This document shows positions 41,895-52,841 of a stretch of DNA of 64,000 bases, in pieces. The translations under genes and the position numbers were made by a program. Each line of letters starts with the position of its first letter. Position 1 is the first letter of the stretch. Source of the DNA: Clostridium sp. (lineage in GTDB: Bacteria > Bacillota > Clostridia > Clostridiales > Clostridiaceae); contig NZ_JAPFDR010000002.1 in assembly GCF_026168755.1 (NCBI RefSeq), positions 1 through 64,000 on the forward strand. Direction: 5' to 3'. The notes under the pieces are model-generated. The model was given only the letters and a program-made list of their open reading frames with translations, did not search any database and was not told the DNA's origin.

Positions 41895-44800
41895 CTATTT
41901 TTTCTTTTTAAACAAACTTGCTCCTATGGCAGATATCATTACACCCAAAACTCCAATTACCCCTGCTGAACTTCCACCTGTTTTAGGTAAATAGTTTTTA
42001 TTAGTATTAGTACTATTATTACTATTTCCACTACTGTTACTTCCATTAGTGACATTATTTGAACTATTATCATCATTGTTTGAATTATTATCACCTGGCT
42101 TATCTGTACTTTTTTCAACTAACCTTCCTAATGATAACTCTAAAGCACTCTTAGTATTATTAACTTCTTCTTCAGTTGCATCTTCGTTAGCAAGTACTAA
42201 CTTTGCCATTTCTAACGCATTAACTACATTACTAAAACTCTCTTCTGTATACTTGCTTGAATCCAATGCTTCTGCTTTATTAATTAAATCTTGTAATTTA
42301 TCCTTATTTGGTTTTAATCTTAATTCAAGATAAGCTTTCACTAATTTATTGTATCCTTCTTTTACTTCATTTTCTAAAGCATTTACATCATCAATAATTT
42401 TATTCACATCTGATAGAACTATTTCTAAGTTGTTCCAAGTTGATGGTATAAACTCATCTTTATTTAATTTACTAATCTTATCTATTAGATTAATTAATTT
42501 TTCCTTGTCTCCCTTATAGAATGATAATTTTTGCATTGCAGCAGCTAATCTATCAAAAGCAGCATTAACTTCTTCTTGAGTCGCATTAGAATTATTTAAA
42601 ACTTCTATGGCTTTAGCTAGTGATTCCTTAAATTCTTCTGCAACTATAGGAACAATCTTTTCTAAATCTTCATCAGTAATTTCATTTGCCATATCAACAG
42701 CTATTTGTAAATGATCTTTAAATACTTCTTCATCAACTTCAGTATTTTCATTTACTACTATTTCATAAATTTTTGGTGATGGATTATTAATATCAAATTC
42801 TATCTTAACTTCTAAAATGTCATCATTAACTTCTATATCACTTAATTGTTTTCCTAATATTCCAACCTTTTTCCAAACACCATTTGTATTTTTTACACTT
42901 ACAGTAGCTTGGCTTATATTATCCTTATCTTGCAAGAATAATATATTTCCTACATTTGTTATCCTTGTCATCTTATAAACTAATGATTGAGTAGTTTTAT
43001 TAATTTCAGCTTCAAATGCTGTAGATAAATCACCATCGTATAAGTAATCTACTCTACCTTCCAAATCACCTGTTACTAGTTCTACATAATTATCATCTGC
43101 ATCAGGAACTATTTTATTAACATCTATGGTCTTCTTATTATCACCTTTATTTACTATTCTAACAAATGTTGCAACTATGCTATTATTACTACTCATTACT
43201 CCATCAGTAATATTTGTTTCAGCTTCAGACCATTCTATTCCATTTAATGAGTATTCAAGCACTAATCCTTCATAATCACTTGCATTAATTATAACTTTTG
43301 ATAATTTATTTGCCTTAGGAAGTGCTATTCCAACATATTCATCCTTATTAAGCTCTAAAGCTGTGATTCCACCTATAGTATATTCTCCATTTTCAAACTT
43401 TACATCAATATTTAAATCTTTTATTGATGATATAACTTTTGGAGTTATTTCTTTAAATATAGTTTTAGAAATTATATCTCTTGAAACAGTTATAACTTCA
43501 TTAATAAGTGGTTTAAGTCTCTTTTCTCCTACAGCTACTGTATAAGGTGTTATAGTACCATCTTCTAATCTATCAACAGTGAATGTGTCCATTAAATCTA
43601 ACTTTTCATTAGCTAAATTGCTATTATCAAGCCATTTTTCTATCTTCCCTTCTTCTGCAACAATTAATGCTTGCATTGCTGCTACACCCGCTTCACCTAA
43701 AGCTTTATATGAATTTAAAAACGGTTCAATTTCTGAAAATAAATTATCATTATTTATATTCTCTTTAATAACATCATAATCTGATACAATAATATTAAAC
43801 TCAGTTAATAAATCATTTGCTTTATCAACTAATTGCTCATTATTATAAATTGCACTCTTTAATGCATCTATCTTTTCAGCCAAATACCAAGACTCATCAT
43901 ATTCAAAGGCACCACTTGCTCCACCATCATCTTTTAAATAGCATATATTACTTGCAAATCTCATAAATTCTTCTTTTATTTCTGGAACAAGCTTTTCTAT
44001 TGAATTTTCCCAACTCTTCATATAATCAAACTCATCAGTATTCCAAGTATAATCAGCTATACTATATAAAGCGACCTTAGAAGCTTCTGCTTGGTTCATA
44101 GGATTTGAGAAGAATCCACTAACATTATTTAAGTCTGTACTTAAATTGTGTAATGGTGCCATAAGAATTCTAGAATCACAATAATCATTAACTGGATAAT
44201 TCCACCAAACTGCTAAATCCTTATCAACTCCAGTTTGTGTTTTTGGCCATTCCATTACATCCTTAGATATATTAGACATTGTTGCATGTCCTGTCCACAT
44301 TACTTGAATATCTGAATGTAAAGTTTCCATAAATGGCTTAAAGTATCTATCCATATTTGGACCCCATGCAGAATTATATCTTGCTGAAATAACTATCATC
44401 GGTGCAACGTCACCCTTAGCTTTTACAAACTCAGTATCAATTCTATTTATCCATTCAGCTTGCTTTTGCCCATTAACCCAATCATCTGTATCGTCAAATA
44501 AAACACCAAATTGTCTTACTCCTAAATCGTATAATTGTTCATATTTTGCTATAAGAGCATCAAAATCATCTTCAGTAAATTGTAATGTTGCTCCTGGATG
44601 GATTGTCCAACAGAAATTAATATTATTTTCTGTTCCTACTTTAGCAAGCTCTTGTATTTGCTTAGCTTCTTCTTTTGGATATAAATCTTTCCAGTTACTT
44701 CTATGATAAGGATCATCCTTTGGTGCATAAATATAAGTGTTCATCTTATATTCACTAGTATCTTTCATAAGACTTATTCTATCTTCATGACTCCATGGTG

Positions 44801-47800
44801 TTCCGTAGAATCCTTCAATAAATCCTCTAAATTCGATTTCTGGATAATCACTAATAACAACTTCTACAATTTTATTATTTGATGCTTTCTCTAAAATTTG
44901 TCCTAAGCTTAATACCCCATAATATGCTCCTTCACTATCTGCAGCAACTATAGATATATTACCTTTATCATTTTCATCATTACTAGTTTTTATTACATAG
45001 CCTTCTTTATTTTTTAAAGCTTCATCTTCTAATAACTCAGTATCTACGCAATTATCGCAATGATTTTTATCTGATGTTAATACTATATTTGCCTTATCAT
45101 TTGCAACCTCTTCTGAAATATTGTAACTTATATTATTTTCTTTTAATATTTCTTCTAACTTTCCTAATGTTGCTTCTTCTTGCTCCCCATGAATTACAAC
45201 ATTAACATCTCCTACTAACTCCATACCTTCCTCAGATAAATAAATAGTTTCTTGAGGTACTGGATAAACTATAGGTTCTTTTTCTTCGCCTGGAACTACA
45301 TATATAGGTGGTAATTCAATATCACCCTCTACTCCCATTACTTCTACTTCATAAATTCTTGCGGCATTATCACTACCTTGAGTAGGTTCATCTACTATTA
45401 ATTTAACATACTTAGCTTTAGTCACAGGAATTTTATCAGTAGTTACGCCAGCTGTATTATTAGTAACATTTACCACTTCATTATAATTCTCCCCATCTAA
45501 ACTAGTTAGAATTCTATAAGCCTTTGTATTCATGGAAGCTGATTCTCCACCCGCTTCTGAATGTTTTATAACTACATCTGTTATTGTATCTATCTTTCCT
45601 AAATCTATAGTTAATGTATGAGTATTTCCCTTATTAGCACACCACTTAGTATTTGATTTTCCATCAACAGCCATTTCTGGTGCTTCTGATCCGGCTACTG
45701 AACTTGATGCAGTTACTGACTTCCCTAAAGCAAGATTAGTTTTTTCAGTATTTGCAGAGTTTGAAACTGTAATTAACCCTTCTTTAACAATGACATCATT
45801 ACCTAATATATTTTTAGCCTTTAATGTTACTGAATATATTCCTTCCTTTTCATAAACTACTGTTGGATTTTCCTCAGTACTAGTTTCAATATTAACTCCT
45901 TTAAATGTCCATTCAAATTCTGATGACGCCATTGAACTTAAATTTGTAAATTTAACTTCTTGCCCTGGTACCACAAAAGTACTTGAAACATCAAAATTTG
46001 CTTTTGCATTAAAATCGATATTTAAGGCTTCAGTTATAAATTCTAATGCAGTTTTTTCTGAAAGCTTCTTACCACTATTTAAACTTGATAAATTATCATT
46101 TAATAAGTCTTCTAATCTTTCTACTTCTAAGGTATTTTTATCTCTCTTAGCTATTAAATAATCTAAAGCTAATTTATCATTCTCCCCTAAAAGTTTTAAT
46201 TTATCTAAGTTTTCTCTACAATGAGATAAAATATTATCAGGTAACTTTTTCTTTAATACATCAGCAGCTTCAATCATATCCTTAAACTCTTTATTCAATA
46301 TTTCAATTTCAGTAGTAACATCTTGTCCTTTAACTATTTTTCTAAGTAACTCATCCATAGTTTGTCTTACCTCTGGTGCATCTCCTCTACCAGTAGAAGC
46401 CCAGCTTGCTTCCATTCTTGATGAGTGATCTGCAAAAGTTATCATATATGGTGCTAAATCTCCATACATCATTTCTATTGATTTTTTCCAAGATTCTTGA
46501 TAATCATATTCAGATGTATTCCAAGCATAGTCTGCACCTGTTGATAATGCTATCTTTGAAAGTTCTGCATGTTCCATTGGGTTCATTACAAAGAAATCTA
46601 TTTCTTCCCCTAATGACGTATCTACATTATATACTGGACCTAAAGCTAATTTTTCTTTCATATAATCAGTAACAGGATAATTCCACCATATTCCCATTCT
46701 ATCTCCATATATAGCCTTTACGAAGTCTACATTTTCTTTATCTATTCCTTCCGGTACAACTACAGAACCTGTCCACATAACCATTATGTCACTACTTAAT
46801 GTAGATGAGAAATCCTTTGTATATTGCTTTAATTCATCAATTGACCCTCCCATAACATGGGTATCATATTCTGTTGGAACAGTTATAAGAGGTTTAACAT
46901 CACCTTTTGCTTTAATAAATTCCTCATTAAATCTATTTAATAACTCTGCTTGTTTAACACCATCTTTATTATTTATATCGTCAAATAATATAGCAAAGCT
47001 TCTAACTCCCATATCATATAATGATTCACATTTACTTACTAAAGCTTGAAAATCCTCTTCACCTTCTTCCCCATCAAATCTAATATCTATACCCGGAGAA
47101 ATTGCAAAAACAAAATCAACCTTGTTTTCATTTGAAGTTTTAATAAGTTCATTCATTCTTTTCATTTCACTTTCAGGGTATTCATCTCTCCAGTTCTCTC
47201 TATGATATGGATCATCCTTTGGTGCATAAATATAAGTATTCATTTTATTTTCACCATAAAATCTTATTTGATCTAATCTATCTTCATGTGTCCAAGGTGT
47301 TCCATAAAATCCTTCAACTATACCTCTTGTTTTCATATTTGGCTCATCAGTTATAACAACATCATTAGAATATACCTTACTTCCTGTATTGGTAATCATC
47401 TGAGTCAATGTTTTAACACCATAAAAAGTACCATCTTCATCTTTACCTTCAATTAAAATAGTTCCATTTCTACCATCATTAGAATCAACAGCAAGTACAT
47501 ACCCCTCATCTTTTAAGCCTTCAGTACCTGAAACTCCAATTCTTTCCTTAGCTTCATCCATTTCTTTTATATCATCCTCTACCTCACCAATTATTAACGT
47601 AGTTGATGATTCATCATATGATTCATTAATTACAATATTATTTTCGCTTAAAAACTCTTTTAAAACTCTTATTGCATCTTCATCTGCCAAGTCTTTTCCT
47701 TGTAGATTAACTGTTGATGTAATTGTTAATATTTCTTCATTAACTTCTATATTTTTAGGAGCTGGATTTAATTTAGGCAATGATATACTAACTTGATTAT

Positions 47801-47903
47801 TTTTATCAGTAAATGCATCAACCTTAGTTATAGTTAAACCATTGATAATAAATATACTAACCATTGTTGTTGCTAGCAACCTTTTTAACATCTCTCTTCT
47901 CAT
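41895..47903 (-). CDS. Sortase-anchored beta-N-acetylglucosaminidase with two GH84 modules, 2002 aa
   Basis: Secreted, wall-linked hexosaminidase likely acting on mucin or hyaluronan-type glycans. Order: signal peptide (to ~28), GH20b-like domain, GH84 number 1 starting near residue 194 ('RGIVEGFYGTPW', Asp-Asp catalytic pair near 308 in 'AILFDDINN'), PKD-like (~640-715), CBM32/F5-8C (~720-860), a second GH20b-like domain, GH84 number 2 near 1024 ('RGFIEGFYGTPW', 'VLFDDTDDW' near 1134), a discoidin-like region, FIVAR repeats (~1730-1940) and LPKTG at ~1972 with a Lys tail. Both catalytic Asp pairs are intact. Start at ATG 47903 after GGGGGAAAA, not the ATG at 47924. Confidence 0.93.
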   Translation of the reverse strand: MRREMLKRLLATTMVSIFIINGLTITKVDAFTDKNNQVSISLPKLNPAPKNIEVNEEILTITSTVNLQGKDLADEDAIRVLKEFLSENNIVINESYDESSTTLIIGEVEDDIKEMDEAKERIGVSGTEGLKDEGYVLAVDSNDGRNGTILIEGKDEDGTFYGVKTLTQMITNTGSKVYSNDVVITDEPNMKTRGIVEGFYGTPWTHEDRLDQIRFYGENKMNTYIYAPKDDPYHRENWRDEYPESEMKRMNELIKTSNENKVDFVFAISPGIDIRFDGEEGEEDFQALVSKCESLYDMGVRSFAILFDDINNKDGVKQAELLNRFNEEFIKAKGDVKPLITVPTEYDTHVMGGSIDELKQYTKDFSSTLSSDIMVMWTGSVVVPEGIDKENVDFVKAIYGDRMGIWWNYPVTDYMKEKLALGPVYNVDTSLGEEIDFFVMNPMEHAELSKIALSTGADYAWNTSEYDYQESWKKSIEMMYGDLAPYMITFADHSSRMEASWASTGRGDAPEVRQTMDELLRKIVKGQDVTTEIEILNKEFKDMIEAADVLKKKLPDNILSHCRENLDKLKLLGENDKLALDYLIAKRDKNTLEVERLEDLLNDNLSSLNSGKKLSEKTALEFITEALNIDFNAKANFDVSSTFVVPGQEVKFTNLSSMASSEFEWTFKGVNIETSTEENPTVVYEKEGIYSVTLKAKNILGNDVIVKEGLITVSNSANTEKTNLALGKSVTASSSVAGSEAPEMAVDGKSNTKWCANKGNTHTLTIDLGKIDTITDVVIKHSEAGGESASMNTKAYRILTSLDGENYNEVVNVTNNTAGVTTDKIPVTKAKYVKLIVDEPTQGSDNAARIYEVEVMGVEGDIELPPIYVVPGEEKEPIVYPVPQETIYLSEEGMELVGDVNVVIHGEQEEATLGKLEEILKENNISYNISEEVANDKANIVLTSDKNHCDNCVDTELLEDEALKNKEGYVIKTSNDENDKGNISIVAADSEGAYYGVLSLGQILEKASNNKIVEVVISDYPEIEFRGFIEGFYGTPWSHEDRISLMKDTSEYKMNTYIYAPKDDPYHRSNWKDLYPKEEAKQIQELAKVGTENNINFCWTIHPGATLQFTEDDFDALIAKYEQLYDLGVRQFGVLFDDTDDWVNGQKQAEWINRIDTEFVKAKGDVAPMIVISARYNSAWGPNMDRYFKPFMETLHSDIQVMWTGHATMSNISKDVMEWPKTQTGVDKDLAVWWNYPVNDYCDSRILMAPLHNLSTDLNNVSGFFSNPMNQAEASKVALYSIADYTWNTDEFDYMKSWENSIEKLVPEIKEEFMRFASNICYLKDDGGASGAFEYDESWYLAEKIDALKSAIYNNEQLVDKANDLLTEFNIIVSDYDVIKENINNDNLFSEIEPFLNSYKALGEAGVAAMQALIVAEEGKIEKWLDNSNLANEKLDLMDTFTVDRLEDGTITPYTVAVGEKRLKPLINEVITVSRDIISKTIFKEITPKVISSIKDLNIDVKFENGEYTIGGITALELNKDEYVGIALPKANKLSKVIINASDYEGLVLEYSLNGIEWSEAETNITDGVMSSNNSIVATFVRIVNKGDNKKTIDVNKIVPDADDNYVELVTGDLEGRVDYLYDGDLSTAFEAEINKTTQSLVYKMTRITNVGNILFLQDKDNISQATVSVKNTNGVWKKVGILGKQLSDIEVNDDILEVKIEFDINNPSPKIYEIVVNENTEVDEEVFKDHLQIAVDMANEITDEDLEKIVPIVAEEFKESLAKAIEVLNNSNATQEEVNAAFDRLAAAMQKLSFYKGDKEKLINLIDKISKLNKDEFIPSTWNNLEIVLSDVNKIIDDVNALENEVKEGYNKLVKAYLELRLKPNKDKLQDLINKAEALDSSKYTEESFSNVVNALEMAKLVLANEDATEEEVNNTKSALELSLGRLVEKSTDKPGDNNSNNDDNSSNNVTNGSNSSGNSNNSTNTNKNYLPKTGGSSAGVIGVLGVMISAIGASLFKKKK

Positions 47904-47975
47904 TTTTCCCCCTATTATTTTCATATAATGATTTTAAAGTTAATTCATAAACAAGCATTTTACCATATAATGTAA

Positions 47976-48004
47976 TTATATATTTTTGAGTAAACATTTA
48001 CAAG
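47976..48004 (-). promoter_or_regulatory. GH84 gene promoter with cre-like site
   Basis: Minus strand TTGTAA, 17 bases, TATAAT. TGTAAATGTTTACT (47990-48003) overlaps the -35 and resembles the CcpA cre consensus TGWAANCGNTNWCA (differences at two positions). Repression by carbon catabolite control is inferred. The rest of 48005-48144 is AT-rich with nothing recognised. Confidence 0.65.
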
Positions 48005-48144
48005 TTTTCTATATATAAATTTTTTTAAATAAGTTCTTTTTTAACTTTAGTAAAATTTGATTTTCTAATATTTTAAATAAACATAAATATTAATACATTA
48101 AAAAAAGCAAAATAAAACGTTAGTATACACTATAAAAAAATAAA

Positions 48145-48184
48145 AAAACTGCTACAAAATCATATACTTTGCAGCAGTTTTTCT
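48145..48184 (-). terminator. Terminator of the MoxR/VWA operon
   Basis: Minus strand AAACTGCTGCAAA pairs with TTTGTAGCAGTTT (one G-T) around a 9-base loop, followed by T-rich sequence, 40 bases after the last gene of the operon. Confidence 0.75.
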
Positions 48185-48224
48185 CCTAAAAGAAAGGAAT
48201 TTTCCCTTCCTCCTGTGGTATTAA

Positions 48225-51026
48225 TTATATACCATTTCTATCATTTTTCTTTTTAAGCAATGCACTAGTATCAAGAGTTTTAGGCTTAGGAGTTTCTTCT
48301 TTCTTCTTCTTTTTTGCCTTAGGATTTTTATCTTTTTTCTTAACCTTCTCTTTTATACTATCATCGCTAGCTATATCATCAGTCTTTATATTATTTCTTT
48401 CTTTTTCTATTGACATCTCTTCTTTAAGAAAATTATTTTCATTAACTTTCTTTTTCTTATTTCTAATGTTTATCTTAATATACTTAGAAAAATCTAAATT
48501 CAATCTTCTATAAGCTATATCAAATAAGAATAACATTAATGCTAATATAAGAAGTAAATTAGTCAAATTAATTTTCTTATATTCCTTTTCAAGTTTTCCT
48601 TCAAAAACTTCTTCAGGTTTATTTATAAAAGATCCATCAGTTTCACTTACAAGAGAATCTAACTTAACTGAATTAGTATTAAACTTATATTCATCAGAAT
48701 ATTTAAGTGCAAAGGCCCCTTTATAGGTACTAGTTATATTTTCTCCCTCTTGTTGCCTTATATTAAAATTATAAAATCCTAACTCACTTAATGGAACATT
48801 AGCTTCAAATTTCCCTGGTTCACTTTGAGTTAATGTAAACTCACCTTGTGTACCATCCTCTCCATTATAAACACCTGTTACTTTAGTGTTAGAGTCAACA
48901 TTATCATTATAATACTCAACCTTAGCTTCATTTCCATCCTGAGTTATAGATAAATGACCCTCTTCACCATAAGATGGTATTGAATAATAAACTATATTTT
49001 TAATTAATTGAGGGCCATATTCCCAAGTTAAATAATTTTTACTCCAACTTCCATCAATATCACTTGTAAAGCTTACAGTTTTCCCTATTCCATATTGTCT
49101 TACTGCAAGTATTGGCTCATCTCTATTAGAACTTAATATTTCAATTGCATCATCCTTTAAAGATGCACCTATATATCCAAGTAATGATGGAATACCTTCT
49201 GAAGTTTGTACTCCTGCTAATACTTCATGATTACTTAATATACTTGGAGTAAATTCTTCATTTATTATATAAGTTCCTACAGACATTAACACTTCTTGAG
49301 CAAATATTCTTGGAATATCTGTATAAATATCAGTATAATAACTTCTACCATTTCCTGCTGTTGCTAAATCACTTAAAAGATTTGAATTAGAATCACTTCC
49401 TACAGCAACTGTTGATAATGTTATATTTTCATTATTAAATTTACTTAAAAGCTCTTCATAAGTTGAGTAAGGAATTGAATCCTGTCCATCAGTTAATAAT
49501 ATAGTATGCTTTATTTTTGCATCACTTTCTAACTGAAGATTATATCCTTTTTCAAGTGCTGGATATATTGATGTTCCACCTCTTATTTGTATTCCTGATA
49601 TAAGCTCCTTTATATAATCCTTATCAGTAACCTTTTGAGTTGGAACTACAACATCAAAAGTATCATCAAAAGCTATTACAGATATATAATCTATTTCTCT
49701 TAAATTATCTATAGCCTTCATTGCAGCTTCCTTTGCAAGAGTTAATTTACTAACCCCTCCTCCTTCTGCACTCATACTTCCAGACTTATCTATAATTAAA
49801 TTAATACTTATAGAAGGCACTTCATTTTTGCCCTTCTTATCCATATTTACAGGAAGTATAGTTTCTAATGCTGTATCTTTATATCCTCCAAGAGCATAAG
49901 AATCTTCTCCTCCAAAGGTTACAACTCCACCACCATAGTCTTTAACATAACTTTCTATGTTGTCCATAAATCCATTAGTTAAATCATCTTTATAAACATT
50001 ATTTAAAACTATTGCTTTATATTCTAAAAGTTCATTTAATGTGCTTAGTGATGAATTTGGAGAAATAGTTTTTATATTAGCTCCACCATTTTTTAATATT
50101 TCCTCTAGAGCTGTTGCATCACCTTTTACTCCATTTATTATTAAAATATTAGGTTTATCAACTACATTAGTATAAGCACTATATTCGTTATTTACTTTAT
50201 TAGTATCCCCTTCTGCTTCTACTGTAACTCTATAGCTTTTAAAGCCTCCACTATTTTGAACATCTCTAAATATAAAGGAATTACTACCTTTTTTTACTTC
50301 AACAACTTGCTCTCCAACCTTTTCTCTTCCACTAAAAAGAGTAAGCTTTGCTGATGTAGAATAATTAGATTGTAAATCTATTTGTACAGAAAATTCTTCT
50401 CCAATGGCAATATTATCTGGAATAGTTACATTATCCACATAAATTTCATTACCACTTTCTCCACTAACCTTATATACTTTTAAATCTATATTTTCTGCAT
50501 TAATTAATGGAATTGATTTTAATATATCACCTTTATTTTCTTCTCCATCAGTTATAAGAACTATCCTTTTAGATGTACCATCCTCAAATAATGTTATTGC
50601 TGTTTCTACTGCACTTTGAATATTAGTTGCTGTAGAAACTAGACTTGAATTTAAGCTCTTATAGGAAGCTTTGTTATCTATAATCTTATCTACTTTTGCA
50701 TTATCACCAAATAATATTACTCCAGCTTTATTTCCTTTAGGCATTATTTCTAATGCATTATTTATAAAACTTTCCCCACTATCTTTAAAAGAACTAATAC
50801 TTTCTGATACATCTAATAAAAATACTGTTGAAATATTTTTCCCCTTAATACTTATTGTTATATTTGCAAATGATAGTAATAATAAGGTGAAAATTACTAT
50901 TCTACTTATTAATATTAAAGTATCGTTTTTGCTGCTACTCCTAAACTTTTTCACACTATAGTAAACAAAGAAGATAAGTATTGGAATCAATATTAAAAAG
51001 TATAAGTTTCCTATATCTAATTTCAT
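48225..51026 (-). CDS. Membrane protein with two VWA domains, 933 aa
   Basis: Two N-terminal membrane helices (8-25, 38-59), VWA 1 with MIDAS 'LLDVSESIS' near residue 71, a glutamine amidotransferase-like middle ('ILIINGVKGDATALEEIL'; 'DYGGGVVTFGGEDSYALGGY'), VWA 2 with 'LIIDKSGSMS' near 410, an Ig-like beta region, a C-terminal helix (near 820) and a long Lys-rich cytoplasmic tail. Both MIDAS motifs look competent to bind metal. Likely the terminal effector or sensor of the MoxR operon. Function unknown. Confidence 0.82.
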   Translation of the reverse strand: MKLDIGNLYFLILIPILIFFVYYSVKKFRSSSKNDTLILISRIVIFTLLLLSFANITISIKGKNISTVFLLDVSESISSFKDSGESFINNALEIMPKGNKAGVILFGDNAKVDKIIDNKASYKSLNSSLVSTATNIQSAVETAITLFEDGTSKRIVLITDGEENKGDILKSIPLINAENIDLKVYKVSGESGNEIYVDNVTIPDNIAIGEEFSVQIDLQSNYSTSAKLTLFSGREKVGEQVVEVKKGSNSFIFRDVQNSGGFKSYRVTVEAEGDTNKVNNEYSAYTNVVDKPNILIINGVKGDATALEEILKNGGANIKTISPNSSLSTLNELLEYKAIVLNNVYKDDLTNGFMDNIESYVKDYGGGVVTFGGEDSYALGGYKDTALETILPVNMDKKGKNEVPSISINLIIDKSGSMSAEGGGVSKLTLAKEAAMKAIDNLREIDYISVIAFDDTFDVVVPTQKVTDKDYIKELISGIQIRGGTSIYPALEKGYNLQLESDAKIKHTILLTDGQDSIPYSTYEELLSKFNNENITLSTVAVGSDSNSNLLSDLATAGNGRSYYTDIYTDIPRIFAQEVLMSVGTYIINEEFTPSILSNHEVLAGVQTSEGIPSLLGYIGASLKDDAIEILSSNRDEPILAVRQYGIGKTVSFTSDIDGSWSKNYLTWEYGPQLIKNIVYYSIPSYGEEGHLSITQDGNEAKVEYYNDNVDSNTKVTGVYNGEDGTQGEFTLTQSEPGKFEANVPLSELGFYNFNIRQQEGENITSTYKGAFALKYSDEYKFNTNSVKLDSLVSETDGSFINKPEEVFEGKLEKEYKKINLTNLLLILALMLFLFDIAYRRLNLDFSKYIKINIRNKKKKVNENNFLKEEMSIEKERNNIKTDDIASDDSIKEKVKKKDKNPKAKKKKKEETPKPKTLDTSALLKKKNDRNGI

Positions 51027-51039
51027 TTATTATCTCCTC

Positions 51040-52830
51040 CTAATTACCTTTCTTGTATAATATCCATTCAAAAGCAACTACTAACATAGCTAATAATATA
51101 AATATTGGTGTTAAATTAAATCCGCTTTTTAAATTGCTTTTACCATGAACTATATTATCATTTTCTCCAATTGTTTCTACTGAAGTATTACTTTCACTTG
51201 AAGTTGGGAAGTTTACCGCAAAACTTTCATTATTATTATTTTGATTTATTTTATATATACCTAAAGCTAATTCCCCATTTACTTCTTCACCTGATTTTAA
51301 ATCTTTAATATCTCCATTAGGATAAGTTACATTTATTTCATTTTCAAAGTCTGAAGATTTAACTACTATTTTTTCTCCAGCTTTAAAGTTATTACTATAT
51401 ACCATTCCAGTAGAAATTAATTCTTCTCCAAGTTCATATATAAGAATCGGGAATTCCTTTTTAAGAGCAAAATCAGTTGAATGTAAATCAAAAGATAATG
51501 CCGCTATTTTTCTATCATTTATTTCACCTTTAAATCCAATAGAATTATCATCTATAGTAAGTATATTAGTACCATAGTATGGTGTTTCTATTATTTTATA
51601 TTCTGACAATGTAAATTGTGTATCTTCTAAATAACTAGAAACTGATCCCTTAACAGCTGTAGCCTGACCCATTTCTCCGCCTTCTAATACATTAAAAAAT
51701 TCATTTGAATTAGGATTTATAAATAATATACTACCCTTTCTTGGCATAACTTCTGGCATTTTATTATCAAATACATAAAGATCATACTCATCATTATCTG
51801 TTATATTAGATACATCATTAGTTTTATAAACTTCTGTATTTTCAATACTTCCAAAAGCCTTTTCTAAAAATATATTTTCATCTGTAACTAATAATATTTT
51901 CTTCACTTTATTTTCGTTAACAACATGATAATAAGTATTATCTTCCATTAATATATCTTTTCTTGATAATTCACCTTTTAAATAATCAGAATTTAAAGAA
52001 TCTAACTCAAAAGATAAAGTTTTACTTTCTCCAACTTGTAAAGTTACTCCTTCTACTGCTGCTAATTCTTCACAATTATACAAAGAGAAATCTCCTTCAT
52101 ATAAGCTATCTCCATTATTAGTTACATTAGCTATAACTTTAACTTTATCATCTACAAATTTATGAGAAACATTATCTACAGAAGCATTTAATCCACTATT
52201 ACCTAAATAAACTATTCTCCCATTTATATCTGAAATAGCCACTTGTTTATCTGTAAAAATTAATGCTTCATATTCTTCTCCAATTCCATCACCTATAGCT
52301 TTAACAAATGACACTACATCACTTATATCACCACTGCCATAAGTTTTACTTATTTTATCAATAATAGAAGATGCATTAGCCTTATTAAACTCTCCATTTA
52401 AAAGTAAATTTGAAGTCCCATCATAAGAAATAATATAAGTATTTGTACCTTCCTTAGTACTATTTAAATACTCCTTAGCAAGTGTTTTCCCTTGCTCTAA
52501 TCTACTATTGCTATCATCATATATGGTATTCATACTAGCAGTATTATCTATTACCATTATTACATTTTTATAGCTCTTTCCTCCTATACTAATAAAAGGG
52601 CTCATAAGAGCTAAAATAACACTTAAAATAATTATAATCTGTAGTAACAGCATTATATTCTTTTTAAACTTTTCCCATGGTGTATTGGCTCTAGTATTTT
52701 TATATACTTCCTTCCATAATAAAGATGAAGATATAACCTCTTCTTTATATTTACGCTTTAATATATAAAGCATTATTACTGGAGGAATAGTTAATAATAA
52801 AAATAATGGCCATAAATTAGTAAAGCCCAT
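51040..52830 (-). CDS. BatA-like VWA membrane protein, 596 aa
   Basis: BatA-type N-terminus ('GFTNLWPLFLLLTIPPVIMLYILKRKYKEEVISSSLLW'), a second helix near 58-80, then a VWA with 'VMVIDNTASMN' (Asp-x-Thr-x-Ser, Thr replacing the first Ser of MIDAS), a beta-rich extracytoplasmic part and a C-terminal helix ('PIFILLAMLVVAFEWIL'). Forms a pair with the downstream two-VWA protein. Confidence 0.8.
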   Translation of the reverse strand: MGFTNLWPLFLLLTIPPVIMLYILKRKYKEEVISSSLLWKEVYKNTRANTPWEKFKKNIMLLLQIIIILSVILALMSPFISIGGKSYKNVIMVIDNTASMNTIYDDSNSRLEQGKTLAKEYLNSTKEGTNTYIISYDGTSNLLLNGEFNKANASSIIDKISKTYGSGDISDVVSFVKAIGDGIGEEYEALIFTDKQVAISDINGRIVYLGNSGLNASVDNVSHKFVDDKVKVIANVTNNGDSLYEGDFSLYNCEELAAVEGVTLQVGESKTLSFELDSLNSDYLKGELSRKDILMEDNTYYHVVNENKVKKILLVTDENIFLEKAFGSIENTEVYKTNDVSNITDNDEYDLYVFDNKMPEVMPRKGSILFINPNSNEFFNVLEGGEMGQATAVKGSVSSYLEDTQFTLSEYKIIETPYYGTNILTIDDNSIGFKGEINDRKIAALSFDLHSTDFALKKEFPILIYELGEELISTGMVYSNNFKAGEKIVVKSSDFENEINVTYPNGDIKDLKSGEEVNGELALGIYKINQNNNNESFAVNFPTSSESNTSVETIGENDNIVHGKSNLKSGFNLTPIFILLAMLVVAFEWILYKKGN

Positions 52831-52841
52831 ATTCTTTCCCC

